Shown here: in pieces, positions 8,621-18,100 of the stretch
How the letters are laid out: every line of letters begins with the position of its first letter
Position numbering within the stretch: the stretch's first letter is position 1
From: Lachnospiraceae bacterium
GTDB taxonomy: Bacteria > Bacillota > Clostridia > Lachnospirales > Lachnospiraceae
Length of the DNA stretch: 64,000 nt
NCBI GenBank assembly: GCA_017394885.1
Contig: JAFPWO010000025.1
Coordinates: forward strand, 55,386-119,385
Direction of reading: 5' to 3'
Translations under genes and position numbers: made by a program
Notes under the pieces: generated by a model
Told to the model about the DNA's origin: nothing
The model's database searches: none
The model's input: the letters and a program-made list of their open reading frames with translations, nothing else

Positions 8621-9693
8621 GCTCCGGCCAGCGCTTCTTCCGTGATCCCGCGGAGCTCGCCGTCCATTGATTCAAGGATCTCTACGAGCCGCAGCTGGGT
8701 CCGCGTGCGGTCCAGATTCTGGCCCGGGCGGGAGGTCTTGAAATAGACGTCCCCGTTCAGATAGTCGGTCAGGAAGCGGATGCCGAGTTCATAGGCCAGG
8801 AGCCGGACGGAGAAGGGCAGCAGCTCTTTTTCGCGGGGCGTTAACGTGTCCTTCATCTCCGAAAGGTATCCGCGCAGGAACGCTTCATACGCTCTGGCAT
8901 CAAAGCAGACTTTGGACAGATCGGGCTCGTCCTCGGGGGTGTTCACGCCCGCGCTGCGCAGGGCGTCGCCGAAATCATAAAGACGGCTGCCGGGCATGAT
9001 CGTATCCAGATCAATCACGCAGAGCGCTTTCCCGCTTTCTTTATCGAAAAGGACGTTGTTGACCTTGGTGTCATTGTGTGTGACGCAGAGCGGGATGTCG
9101 CCGCTTTCCAGTCCCTTCAGAACGGTTTCCGCCATGGCGCTGCGTTCCATAATAAAATCAATTTCCGACTGTACGGCGGCAAGCCGGCCGAGCGGGTCTT
9201 TTGCCATGGCTTCTTTCAGCCGGGAAAGGCGGCAGACCGTATTGTGGAAATCCGGGATGGTCTCGTGGAGGGAGGCGGCGTCATAGTCGGCCAGCTGCTT
9301 CTGAAAGCGTCCGAAGCCGACGGCGGCCTGATAGAGATTATCATACCCGGCTTCTTCCGGCTCCACGGTCTGAGAATGCTCGATGAACAGATAGACCCGG
9401 AAATACCCGTCTTCATTCTGATAATAGGACTGTCCGTCCCGCGTGCGGACGATGGTCAGGACCTCGCGGCCCGGATCGCCGCCTTCTTCCCGGACTTTAC
9501 GGCGGAGATGCTCGGTGACGCCGACGATATTCTCCATGACTTCCCGCGGTCTTGTAAAGACATGGGTGTTGATCCGCTGAAGAAGATAGCGGGAATCGGC
9601 GGAGCGGTAGGTATCGTGAATGTTGCCGTGGCCGTGAAGGACAAATTCCGTCTGAAGTCCGTAGGCTTCGGCAATACGGTGAAGATCGGTCAT
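8617..9693 (-). CDS. Phosphotransferase of the APH fold, NahK-like sugar 1-kinase
   Basis: About 358 residues with an aminoglycoside-phosphotransferase kinase fold: an N-terminal lobe with GHGNIHDTY, catalytic loop THNDTKVNNVLFD and metal-binding CVIDLDTIMPG followed by YDFGDALR. These loops match N-acetylhexosamine 1-kinase (NahK/LnpB), which phosphorylates GlcNAc/GalNAc released from mucin or milk glycans; no phosphorylase partner is adjacent. I favour the methionine at 9693 because GGAAAG is 7 bases upstream; starts at 9708 or 9714 are possible. A well-formed minus-strand promoter (9748-9776) precedes it. Substrate assignment is inference. Confidence 0.8.
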   Translation of the reverse strand: MTDLHRIAEAYGLQTEFVLHGHGNIHDTYRSADSRYLLQRINTHVFTRPREVMENIVGVTEHLRRKVREEGGDPGREVLTIVRTRDGQSYYQNEDGYFRVYLFIEHSQTVEPEEAGYDNLYQAAVGFGRFQKQLADYDAASLHETIPDFHNTVCRLSRLKEAMAKDPLGRLAAVQSEIDFIMERSAMAETVLKGLESGDIPLCVTHNDTKVNNVLFDKESGKALCVIDLDTIMPGSRLYDFGDALRSAGVNTPEDEPDLSKVCFDARAYEAFLRGYLSEMKDTLTPREKELLPFSVRLLAYELGIRFLTDYLNGDVYFKTSRPGQNLDRTRTQLRLVEILESMDGELRGITEEALAGA

Positions 9694-9725
9694 ACTCATT
9701 CTTTCCATTTCCATATAATCAGTCG

Positions 9726-9740
9726 GGACAGGGACTGTCC
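9726..9740. promoter_or_regulatory. GGACAG-CTGTCC palindrome
   Basis: A 6-bp inverted repeat with a 3-nt centre lies about 8-22 bases downstream of the -10 box of the kinase promoter. It may be an operator; a related GGGGACAGT palindrome recurs at 26341-26392. Confidence 0.4.
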
Positions 9741-9747
9741 GTTCCTC

Positions 9748-9776
9748 ATCATAGGCGGAAAGCCGGGAAATTTCAA
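9748..9776 (-). promoter_or_regulatory. Predicted promoter for the NahK-like kinase gene
   Basis: On the minus strand, -35 TTGAAA (9771-9776) and -10 TATGAT (9748-9753) have a 17-nt spacer. Confidence 0.6.
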
Positions 9777-9945
9777 GATTTTCTTTCGGCGATCCGCTGT
9801 TTCTTCCGTATTTTTCGTCGTTTCAATCCCCCATGGGGGCTTGAAGGGGAAGGAGCGGAAGATAAGATGAGGGAAGGGTATCGCTGAATGGGATCGTTTT
9901 TTCAGAGAGCTGCCCGAAAACGGACGCTTTTTTTCTGCGGCGGAG

Positions 9946-9974
9946 TTGATTTCTCCGTGAAATATCGCTACAAT
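9946..9974 (+). promoter_or_regulatory. Predicted promoter for gpmA
   Basis: -35 TTGATT (9946-9951) and -10 TACAAT (9969-9974), spacer 17 nt, about 50 bases upstream of the gpmA start. Confidence 0.65.
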
Positions 9975-10023
9975 ATTTTCTGACCCGGGAAGGGGATTAA
10001 TCCAAAAACGGAGACGATGAATT

Positions 10024-10770
10024 ATGATGAAACTGGTGCTGATCCGCCATGGCGAGAGCGAATGGAACAAACTGAACCTGTTTACCGGCTGGACCGATGT
10101 GGACTTAAGCGAAAAAGGACACGAAGAAGCCAAAAGCGCCGGCCGTCTGCTGAAGGAAAGCGGCTATGACTTTGATATCTGCTATACTTCGTATCTGAAA
10201 CGGGCCATTCATACGCTGAATCATGTGCTGGATGAGATGGACAGAGCCTGGCTGCCGGTCGTAAAAAGCTGGAAGCTCAACGAGCGCCATTACGGAGCCC
10301 TACAGGGCTTAAATAAAGCGGAGACCGCCGCAAAGTACGGGGAGGCGCAGGTCAAGATCTGGCGCCGTTCCTTCGACGTGAAGCCTCCGGTACTGGAAGA
10401 GGATGATGAGCGCGCCCCGAAGAATCAGGAGATCTACCGAAGCGTGGATCCCGCCGAGCTGCCCTTTACGGAGAGCCTGGAGACGACGATCGAGCGCGTG
10501 ATCCCGTATTTCAATGAAGTGATCCGCAAGGATATGGAAGCCGGCAAACGGGTCGTGATCGCGGCGCACGGAAATTCCCTGCGCGCGCTGGTCAAGTATT
10601 TCGACGATCTTTCGAACGAGGCTATCGTGGAAGTCAACATCCCGACCGGCGTCCCGCTCGTTTATGAATTTGACGATGATTTTCATGTCATAAAGAGTTA
10701 TTATCTTGGGGATCAGGAAGCGCTGAAAGCCAAGATGGAGGCAGTGGCCAATCAGGGTAAAAAACAGTAA
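10024..10770 (+). CDS. gpmA: 2,3-bisphosphoglycerate-dependent phosphoglycerate mutase
   Basis: The 248-residue protein matches dPGM length. The phosphohistidine motif [10 protein letters not shown] (catalytic H9), [13 protein letters not shown], the acid-containing ERHYGALQG and the second histidine block [10 protein letters not shown] are intact. It interconverts 3- and 2-phosphoglycerate in glycolysis and gluconeogenesis using a phosphohistidine intermediate. It has its own promoter. The start has two adjacent ATG codons (10024, 10027), either of which could serve. Confidence 0.97.
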   Translation: MMKLVLIRHGESEWNKLNLFTGWTDVDLSEKGHEEAKSAGRLLKESGYDFDICYTSYLKRAIHTLNHVLDEMDRAWLPVVKSWKLNERHYGALQGLNKAETAAKYGEAQVKIWRRSFDVKPPVLEEDDERAPKNQEIYRSVDPAELPFTESLETTIERVIPYFNEVIRKDMEAGKRVVIAAHGNSLRALVKYFDDLSNEAIVEVNIPTGVPLVYEFDDDFHVIKSYYLGDQEALKAKMEAVANQGKKQ

Positions 10771-10814
10771 AACAGGGGGAACGGCGCCGGGTAGTGTGCA
10801 CCGGCCGGAAGAGT

Positions 10815-12011
10815 ATGAAACGCGAACCTGTTGTTACTGTCATTGTGATTCTTATGGCTGTTCTGCTGTCCTATATCGGTCTTTACCGGAAATGGATGCC
10901 GACGGTCAGTGCAGAAGTGGAGAGCCGGGCTGTAGCCAGCCTGGAAGAAGATCAGAGCCGGGATGCCGAAGAAGGCATGCAGGCTGTTTATGATATACGC
11001 GAATCCCGCGATTATGAGCGCTATCTGATCAGCTCCGAGTCGTTGTCCGTGGTGGAATCCGTCATTGCTTCGGTCAGTGAACAGCAGTCGCTGGAAGCCT
11101 ATTCCCGCTCCGAGGAAGAATCGTATTCGTCTCATATCGCTTCGGTCAGTGCGCAGCATTCGGCGGAGGCTTCCTTAATGCGGGAAGCTGCGGCGGATGA
11201 ACGCGAACGGGATATGGCGATCATGGAGAGCCGGGCGGCCAGTATCGAAGCCTCCATCGAGGAATCTTCCTCGATCGAAGCCTCACGGGCGGAAGAGTCG
11301 AGACTGGCGGCTTCCCGCGCGGAGGAATCCCGGATCGCTGCCTCGAAAGAAGAATCCCGGGCCGCCGCGTCCCGGGCGGAGGAATCCAGAGCCGCCGCGT
11401 CCCGGGCCGCAGAAGAATCGTCCCGGGCGGCCGCATCCCGCGAAGCACAGGCGACGACCGCTGCCACGACGGCGGCCACGCCGACCACTACGGCCGCGCC
11501 GACCACCACCGGGCAGGTGGTCTTTGTGGGCGATTCCCGGACTGCCGGTTTTATCGGTGCGGGCCTGATGCCCCGCAGCCGCTGCTTCGTATACCCGGGA
11601 GCCTGCTACGCCTGGTATGACAACGTAAGGTCGGCCGCGGCCGTCAAACCGGCCAAGGTGGTTTTCTTCGGCGGCATGAATGACCTGGGCGTATGGGCCG
11701 GCGATGATACCCGCTTCTATAACGAGTATTCGGCCCTGATCAAGTATTTCTGTTCGCTTTCCCCGAATTCGGTCGTTTACGTCAATAAGATCATTCCGGC
11801 CACGCAGGCAGCCATTCAGGAATTCCCGGGCCGGGCCAAGGTCAATGAGTTTAATCAGCGGATCGCGCAGATGTGCGCGGAGAACGGCTGGATCTGCATT
11901 GATACCTCGGCCGGCTTCCAGAGCGCCTACTATACCGGGGACGGCATCCACTTCAATGCAGCCTGGTACCCGATCTGGTGGAGGAATCTGAAAGAAAAGG
12001 TAGGCTTTTAG
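10815..12011 (+). CDS. Membrane-anchored SGNH/GDSL hydrolase with Ala/Ser/Glu repeats
   Basis: About 398 residues. A single N-terminal membrane helix (VVTVIVILMAVLLSYIGLY) is followed by roughly 180 residues rich in A, S, E and R with near-repeats of SRAEESRAAA, probably a coiled spacer across the wall, then a Thr/Ala linker. The outer SGNH domain has GDSRT (S241), a GGMND block III and the D376-x-x-H379 pair. It probably removes or transfers acyl groups on an extracellular glycan. It is the first gene of the DUF4358/MBOAT/DHHW operon. I chose ATG 10815; an in-frame GTG at 10794 is possible. Confidence 0.85.
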   Translation: MKREPVVTVIVILMAVLLSYIGLYRKWMPTVSAEVESRAVASLEEDQSRDAEEGMQAVYDIRESRDYERYLISSESLSVVESVIASVSEQQSLEAYSRSEEESYSSHIASVSAQHSAEASLMREAAADERERDMAIMESRAASIEASIEESSSIEASRAEESRLAASRAEESRIAASKEESRAAASRAEESRAAASRAAEESSRAAASREAQATTAATTAATPTTTAAPTTTGQVVFVGDSRTAGFIGAGLMPRSRCFVYPGACYAWYDNVRSAAAVKPAKVVFFGGMNDLGVWAGDDTRFYNEYSALIKYFCSLSPNSVVYVNKIIPATQAAIQEFPGRAKVNEFNQRIAQMCAENGWICIDTSAGFQSAYYTGDGIHFNAAWYPIWWRNLKEKVGF

Positions 12012-12013
12012 GC

Positions 12014-12487
12014 ATGAGCACGAAACGGTGGCTGATTGAAGGCGGGATCGTGCTGTGCCTGATCGCGATGGTCTTTCTCACGCTTCATGAACGGGATCTG
12101 CGGGACATCGCGCCGGTGGAGATCGAACAATCCATGAAAAAACAGTTCTCCGGCATGCAGAAAGCTTCGGATATTCTGCTGCGGAAGAATTTCGGGATCG
12201 AGCGCGACGCCGTGGAAGGGGCCGTTTATTACGCGGCGTCGGATTTCATGGACGTGCGCGAGATCCTGATCCTGAAGACGGAGGAGGAATCGGTCCTTAC
12301 GGGTGCGCGGGATACGATCCTCGCCAGGATCGAAGAAGAAAAAGAAATATTCGAAAGCTACGGGCCGGAACAGTTCGCGCAGCTTCAGAACGCGCAGATC
12401 TGGATGAAAGCGCCATGGCTGGTGGCGGTGATCTGCGATGATTCCGCCGAGCTGTGCGCGCAGATCCGCGGGATGATAGAGAGGTAG
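12014..12487 (+). CDS. DUF4358 family membrane-anchored protein
   Basis: 157 residues: an N-terminal membrane helix (about 7-24) then an extracytoplasmic domain containing ARDTILARIEEEKEIFESYGPEQFAQLQNAQIW, the recognisable DUF4358 core described by its conserved YGPEQ-like segment. The function is unknown. DUF4358 genes commonly accompany MBOAT and SGNH genes, suggesting an accessory role in extracellular acylation. The start is 2 bases after the SGNH stop codon and the gene ends 3 bases before the MBOAT start. Confidence 0.75.
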   Translation: MSTKRWLIEGGIVLCLIAMVFLTLHERDLRDIAPVEIEQSMKKQFSGMQKASDILLRKNFGIERDAVEGAVYYAASDFMDVREILILKTEEESVLTGARDTILARIEEEKEIFESYGPEQFAQLQNAQIWMKAPWLVAVICDDSAELCAQIRGMIER

Positions 12488-12490
12488 ACC

Positions 12491-13870
12491 ATGGTATTCA
12501 GCAGCCTTGTCTTTTTATTTCTCTTCCTTCCGCTTTCCGTACTTTTTTATTTCATCGCGCCCGGACTGAAAGCCAAAAACGCGATCCTTCTCGTGTTCTC
12601 TCTGGTTTTCTATGCCTGGGGCGAGCCGGTCTATATTTTCCTGATGATCTTCAGCATCCTGATGAATTATGCGCTGGGGAGGCTGATGGAAGAGGAGCCG
12701 GACAAAAAGAAGCGGACGCTGATTTTTGCCGTCGCAGTGAACCTGCTGGTTCTCGGCTTTTATAAGTATTACGGTTTTCTGCTGACCAGCCTGAATGACT
12801 GGTGGGGCACGAATTTCTATGTTCACAAGATCCCGCTTCCGATCGGGATTTCTTTCTATACCTTCCAGGCCATGAGCTATATCATCGACCTGTACCGCGG
12901 CAAGTTTAAGGCGCAGCAGAGCCTTCTGGATTTCGGGCTGTACATCTCCATGTATTTCCAGCTGATCGCGGGGCCGATCGTGCGCTATCAGGACGTGGAA
13001 AAGCAGTTAAAGGAGCGGGAGATTTCCGCCGCCCGGCTCGGCCGCGGCATGGCGATCTTCCTGTTCGGCCTCGGGAAAAAAGTCCTGATCGCGAATACGA
13101 CCGGCGAGCTCTTCGATGCGGTCCAGGCAATGGGGGCCCAGGTCAGCACCGCGACCGCCTGGCTCGGCGCGGCCGCCTATATGCTGCAGATCTATTTTGA
13201 CTTTTCGGGCTATTCCGATATGGCCATCGGGCTGGCTTACGCTTTCGGCTTTGATTTCCCGGTCAACTTCAACAAACCGTATCTGTCGCGCTCGCTGACC
13301 GAGTTCTGGCGGCGCTGGCATATTTCCCTCGGAACCTGGTTCCGGGAGTATGTCTATATCCCGCTCGGCGGAAACCGGGTAAAGTCCAAAAAGCAGATCC
13401 GGAATATCCTGATCGTCTGGGCTTTGACAGGCTTATGGCACGGCGCGGCCTGGTCCTTTATGATCTGGGGCCTGTACCACGGCGTGATCCTGATGGCGGA
13501 AAAGTATCTGTTTAAGAAAAAGGCGCTGCCGGCGGTACCGGGACATATTCTGACGCTGCTGATCGTCTGCGTGGGCTGGGTCTTTTTCTCGGCCAATTCC
13601 CTCGCGGACGCGGGGGTGACGCTGCGGGCCATGGCAGGCTTTGCGCGCGGCGGCCTGGCGGATCATACGGCGCTCAGTCTTCTGGCCGCACACGGCGCCT
13701 GGCTGCTGGCCGGGATTCTTTGCTGCCTGCCGCAGGCGGACAGGCTGAAGAATGCGATGATCGAACGCAATAAAGTCGCGCTTGTCGCCGCGACGCTCGC
13801 CATATTGGGCTTATCCATCGCCTTTTTGGTAACGAAGAACTACAATCCCTTCCTATATTTCAGGTTTTAA
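12491..13870 (+). CDS. MBOAT family O-acyltransferase
   Basis: The 459-residue protein is polytopic, about 10-11 membrane helices, and carries the MBOAT core: PIGISFYTFQAMSYIID near 115-130, RRWHISLGTWFREYVYIPLGGNR near 273-298, and the catalytic histidine H317 in GLWHGAAWSF. This AlgI/DltB-like group passes acetyl from the cytoplasm across the membrane for O-acetylation of exopolysaccharide or wall polymer. With DHHW and SGNH partners next door it forms a complete acylation unit. The acceptor glycan cannot be told from sequence. Confidence 0.95.
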   Translation: MVFSSLVFLFLFLPLSVLFYFIAPGLKAKNAILLVFSLVFYAWGEPVYIFLMIFSILMNYALGRLMEEEPDKKKRTLIFAVAVNLLVLGFYKYYGFLLTSLNDWWGTNFYVHKIPLPIGISFYTFQAMSYIIDLYRGKFKAQQSLLDFGLYISMYFQLIAGPIVRYQDVEKQLKEREISAARLGRGMAIFLFGLGKKVLIANTTGELFDAVQAMGAQVSTATAWLGAAAYMLQIYFDFSGYSDMAIGLAYAFGFDFPVNFNKPYLSRSLTEFWRRWHISLGTWFREYVYIPLGGNRVKSKKQIRNILIVWALTGLWHGAAWSFMIWGLYHGVILMAEKYLFKKKALPAVPGHILTLLIVCVGWVFFSANSLADAGVTLRAMAGFARGGLADHTALSLLAAHGAWLLAGILCCLPQADRLKNAMIERNKVALVAATLAILGLSIAFLVTKNYNPFLYFRF

Positions 13871-13885
13871 CGGGGGCGATCTCAG

Positions 13886-15061
13886 ATGGAACTGCAGGAA
13901 AAAATGTCGCAGGACGAAACAGGCGGAAAATCGAAGTTCATGCTGTGGTACGGGGTGCTTTTCATCCTGTGCCTGACGCTGCTTACGATTCTCCATCTGG
14001 CAGCCCCGGACCGAAGCTTTTCGGAGACGGAAAAGCGGGTCCTGGCCAAAGCGCCGGCTTTTTCTGCCGAAGCGCTGGCACAGGGGCGTTTTACGGATGA
14101 GCTGGAGACCTATCTGGCGGATCAGTTCCCGAAACGGGAAGCCCTCATGCAGCTTCGCATGCGGCTGGAATATCTGCTGGGCCGCCGGGAATCCCAGGGC
14201 GTCTACTACGGGGACGGGGATTATCTGATGGAAAAATTCAACACGCCCGGCATGGAGATCATGGGCCGCACGGCGACCGCGGTCCGGGGGTTCCTGCAGC
14301 GGCATCCGGAGTCGAAGGCCTACTTTGTGCTGGTCCCGACACAGGCGGATCTGATGGCGGAAAAGCTTCCGTCCTACGCAGAGAACGCGGATCAGGATGC
14401 GTATATCGACAGCTGGTATTCGGCACTGAAAAACGAAGCCGTCAGCATCGACGTCCGGGAAGCCATGCGCAGTGCCATGGCAGAAGGCGTGCAGGTGTAC
14501 TACCGCTCCGACCATCACTGGACCGCGGACGGCGCCTTATCCGTCCTGGATACCGTGGAAGATGCCATGGGCCTGGCGCACAGAAGCTTTGAGCGGGCCG
14601 TCGTCTTCAACCGTTTCTCCGGCTCGTTAAGTGCGAAAAGCGGATGGAGCCTCCCGGTCTATGACAGCATCGTCATGTATACTTCCTCCGATCCCGATTT
14701 TCGCTACTACATCCAGGAAGAAGAGAGCGGAGAGAAGTTCCTGTCCTGCTATGACGCCAAGGCGCTTTCGGGCTATGATCCGTATGAGTTTTATTTTGGC
14801 GGCAATTATCCCATGCTGACGGTGGAGACCAGCGCCGACACCGAGAGGACGCTGCTGGTGTTCAAGGACTCCTATGCCAACAGCTTCCTTCCCTTCCTGT
14901 TTGAGGATTATCGGAAAATCGTGATCATCGATCCCCGCTACTATTCCTACAGCGCGGATACGCTGTTTCTGCTTGATCAGTTTGACGATATCCTGTTCCT
15001 GTACAACGCCGAGACGCTGGCGGAGGACACCAGCCTGCGGAAGGTCATGGAACCTTTGTAA
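13886..15061 (+). CDS. DHHW family protein (AlgJ/AlgX-like O-acetylation partner)
   Basis: 391 residues, with one N-terminal membrane helix (about 20-40) and an extracytoplasmic SGNH-like fold. The name-giving motif D209-H210-H211-W212 lies in YYRSDHHWTADGAL, and a later KDSYANSF block provides the expected serine. DHHW proteins receive acetyl groups from the MBOAT partner and place them on the extracellular polymer. It ends the operon and is followed by a long bidirectional terminator. Confidence 0.9.
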   Translation: MELQEKMSQDETGGKSKFMLWYGVLFILCLTLLTILHLAAPDRSFSETEKRVLAKAPAFSAEALAQGRFTDELETYLADQFPKREALMQLRMRLEYLLGRRESQGVYYGDGDYLMEKFNTPGMEIMGRTATAVRGFLQRHPESKAYFVLVPTQADLMAEKLPSYAENADQDAYIDSWYSALKNEAVSIDVREAMRSAMAEGVQVYYRSDHHWTADGALSVLDTVEDAMGLAHRSFERAVVFNRFSGSLSAKSGWSLPVYDSIVMYTSSDPDFRYYIQEEESGEKFLSCYDAKALSGYDPYEFYFGGNYPMLTVETSADTERTLLVFKDSYANSFLPFLFEDYRKIVIIDPRYYSYSADTLFLLDQFDDILFLYNAETLAEDTSLRKVMEPL

Positions 15062-15088
15062 CGATGCCGTCAGAACAACGGGTCAATC

Positions 15089-15132
15089 AAAAAGTGTGAC
15101 AGCGGGCACAGTCCCGCTGTCACACTTTTTTT
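15089..15132. terminator. Bidirectional terminator between DHHW and YfhO genes
   Basis: An 18-bp perfect stem (15089-15106 with 15113-15130) flanked by A and T runs lies between two converging genes and serves both. Confidence 0.9.
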
Positions 15133-15149
15133 GTGATACCTCTGCGTTT

Positions 15150-18100
15150 TTATTCGTGCAGCGATTCTTCGTAGGCTTTTAAGGTCGCTTCGGCCTTTGC
15201 CAGCATCGCTTCCATTTCTTCGATACTGAGGGCATGCACGGGAATTTCAGCTTCCGGTGCCTGCGGCGCCGCCTCTTCCGGCAGTTCCTCTGCAGAGGCC
15301 TCTCCGGGAAGTTCAGGCACGCCGGCTGCTTCCTCATCGATCGGAAGCTCCGGAATGTCCTCGTATCCGATGACCAGTTCTTCCACGATGGGCGCTTCCG
15401 GAGCGGGCTCTTCCGCCGGCTTTTCTTCCGGAAGCACTTCTCCGGCCGCCTCCTTCACGCGTTCGCCCTCGAAGAGGAAGCCGGGGATCTCCGGTTCTGC
15501 CGGCACCGCCTCTTCCGCGGTTTCCTGCGCCTTTTCAGCGTCCAGATCCAGCAATTTTTCATCTTCGTGACGTTCCTCGACCGTCGGGATCGGACGCGTC
15601 TTGGACAGTTCTTCCCGGATCCTGGCCCGTTCGGCCTCATCATACGCATGCATTTTGGCGATGCGCTCCTTCCCGCTTTCTTCCGCGGGACGGGCCTTCT
15701 TTTCTTCTTCCGCGGCCTGGATGACGGCATCGGTCCGGCTGCTCACCTCTTCTTTCGGCACCGCCGGCACCGGCGCATTCTCAGCCGGATTCCCGCCGTT
15801 CTTTTTCCGGAGAGGAAGCAGGCGGAAAAGGAAGAACAGCAGGAGGAAGATGCCCAGGGAGATCAGGCAGACCTTAAGGCCCAGCCCCAGTCCTTCCGGC
15901 GTGAAGGAGAAGACGACCTCGTGTTCGCCGGGCCCGACCGCCACCGCCAGGAAGGCGTTGCCCAGTTTCCCGATCTTCACTTCTTCCCCGTCTACGGTGG
16001 CGGACCAGCCGTTGTCATAGGGAATGGAGAGCGTCAGCAGGGAGGCTTCTTCCGCATTGACCTTGCCGCGGATCTCCGTCTTGCTGCGGGTATCCGTGAT
16101 GGATTCGATCTCATACGGGTGAGCGGAAAGCTTCTCCCAGGCTTCGATAAAGGTCTGCTCATCCAGCCGGTACAGGGTCGCGTTCATGGAAACATCGTCC
16201 GCGGCAGTGAGAGTGAGCTGGTCTCCGTCGCTGCAGTAGCCGAAATCGACCAGATAGCCCCGGTTGACGTTGTCCCAGGTGCGGGATTTCCCGTCGCCTA
16301 TCGACGCGGTCACCTTCTTGACAGAGGAACTCGTGACGTGGACCATGTAGTGGCCGGGGGTCTGGACCGTCGCGGTCAGCTTGGATCCGGCGACGGTGGA
16401 ATTCTCCACCACCAGGATATTGCCGACCCCGGCTGCGATATTAACGTAGCTGTTCTGCGTCTTGATCGGCGAGCTGGAGACCGGCTGCCAGAGCTCGGCG
16501 GTGTCGTCCGGGACCAGATATCCGAGCGGCAGCGTATAGTTGTTGCGGTACAGATAGCAGGTATAACCGCTGCGGTTCTGGGCTGTGGCGACCAACTCAT
16601 ACAGCGGGCTGGCGGGCAGCGTGCTGTCCGAGAGCCGGTATCCGACATGCAGGAAGGAATACATGAAGGGCGAAGCCCCGGTAATGCAGTAGGCATTCGT
16701 ATTGCCCTCCAGTCCGGCCGCGCGGTAGAAATCGGAGATCAGCTTGTTCGTGGTGGAAGAGAAGATGGAGGCGGAATTGTAGCCGAAATACGCCCCGTCG
16801 TTCTTGGTGCGGATATTGTTCCGTTCCACACGGGTAAGCGGATCCCCCTCGTCTTCGGCGACCGCGACCAGCTCGTCATAGCAGTCATTGTACTGCATAA
16901 AGGTCGTGCGGTTCACATAGGAGACGCTGGTGACCGCGGTATTTAAGCCCATCTCTATGATCAGCACGCACAGGCCGAGCGCCACGGCGGTCATGCTGTC
17001 CATGCGATTGATCTTGAAAAGGTAGATGATCAGCGCGTACAGGCCGATAAAGGCGATACTGGCATAGCAGGCATAGTAGGGGATCTCCGCGGAGTCGGTA
17101 ATGACCTCCAGGATCAGGATCAGGATAACGGAGCCCCAGACCGTGCCCACCAGCTGCCCCTTGCTGCGCTCCCGGATATCCCGGAAGCCTTCGAAGCACA
17201 TCGCCATCACGACGAAGGTGTACAGATAGGACTGCCGGCAGGGCAGGGAGTTCGGATAGTGCAGGCCGTGCCAGATAAAGTTCAGGACATTGGTGTTGAA
17301 GCTGAGCAGCATGAAGCCGAGCAGCAGGGTATTGGATATCTTTTCCCGGTAGCTCACGCGCGGATTCATATAGTAGAGCGGGATCAGCAGGAAGACCAGC
17401 ACGCCCGAATACAGATTCGGCCAGTGATCCAGCCCGATCTCCACGTCCACCACCACAAGATGCCGGGCGAGCATGTCCAGAATGGAAAAATAATTGCTGA
17501 TGGTCTTCGGGAAGGTGCTGTTCGCGGACGCGGTCCCGGCCAGCGCATACGCGCAGGGAATGACTAAGATCGCGGCGATCCCGCCGGCCAGCAGTGAAAA
17601 CAGGACAAAGTTCCCGAAGCGCCGGAACTGCTTCCCCAGGCCTGCCGCCGGCAGCGCCAGGATGCGGTTGATGAAGTACAGCGCCAGGAACAGGCAGAGC
17701 ATGATGCTGATATAGTAATTGCAGAGAATGGCCAGGGCCAGGGAGATGCAGTACAGGAAGGGCTTATCCTCTTTGATCAGCTTCTCCAGGCCGTAGATGA
17801 CGATCGGCGTCAGCCACAGAACGTCCAGCCACATGATATTCCAGCTGTAGGCGGCCAGATATCCGCTTAAGGCATAGCAGACGCCGCAGAAAGCGATCCC
17901 GATGTGCCGGGTCTCGAAGCGCTTGGACAGGTACCAGGCCATGGTCAGGCCGCAGAGCGCGATCTTGAGCACGATCAGGTAAGTAATAAACTCGATGATG
18001 TATTCCGTGGGAACCAGGAAGGCGAACAGATGGAGCGGCCCGCACAGATAATAGGCGAACAGCGCGGAGTAATTGCTGCCCAGACCGATATCAAACGCAT

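Larger units (their letters stand above)
9694..10023. other. Divergent intergenic region of nahK-like gene and gpmA
   Basis: It holds a minus-strand promoter with a GGACAG-CTGTCC palindrome in the leader (9726-9740) and the gpmA promoter (9946-9974). The 130 bases between the promoters show no further recognisable feature. Confidence 0.6.
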
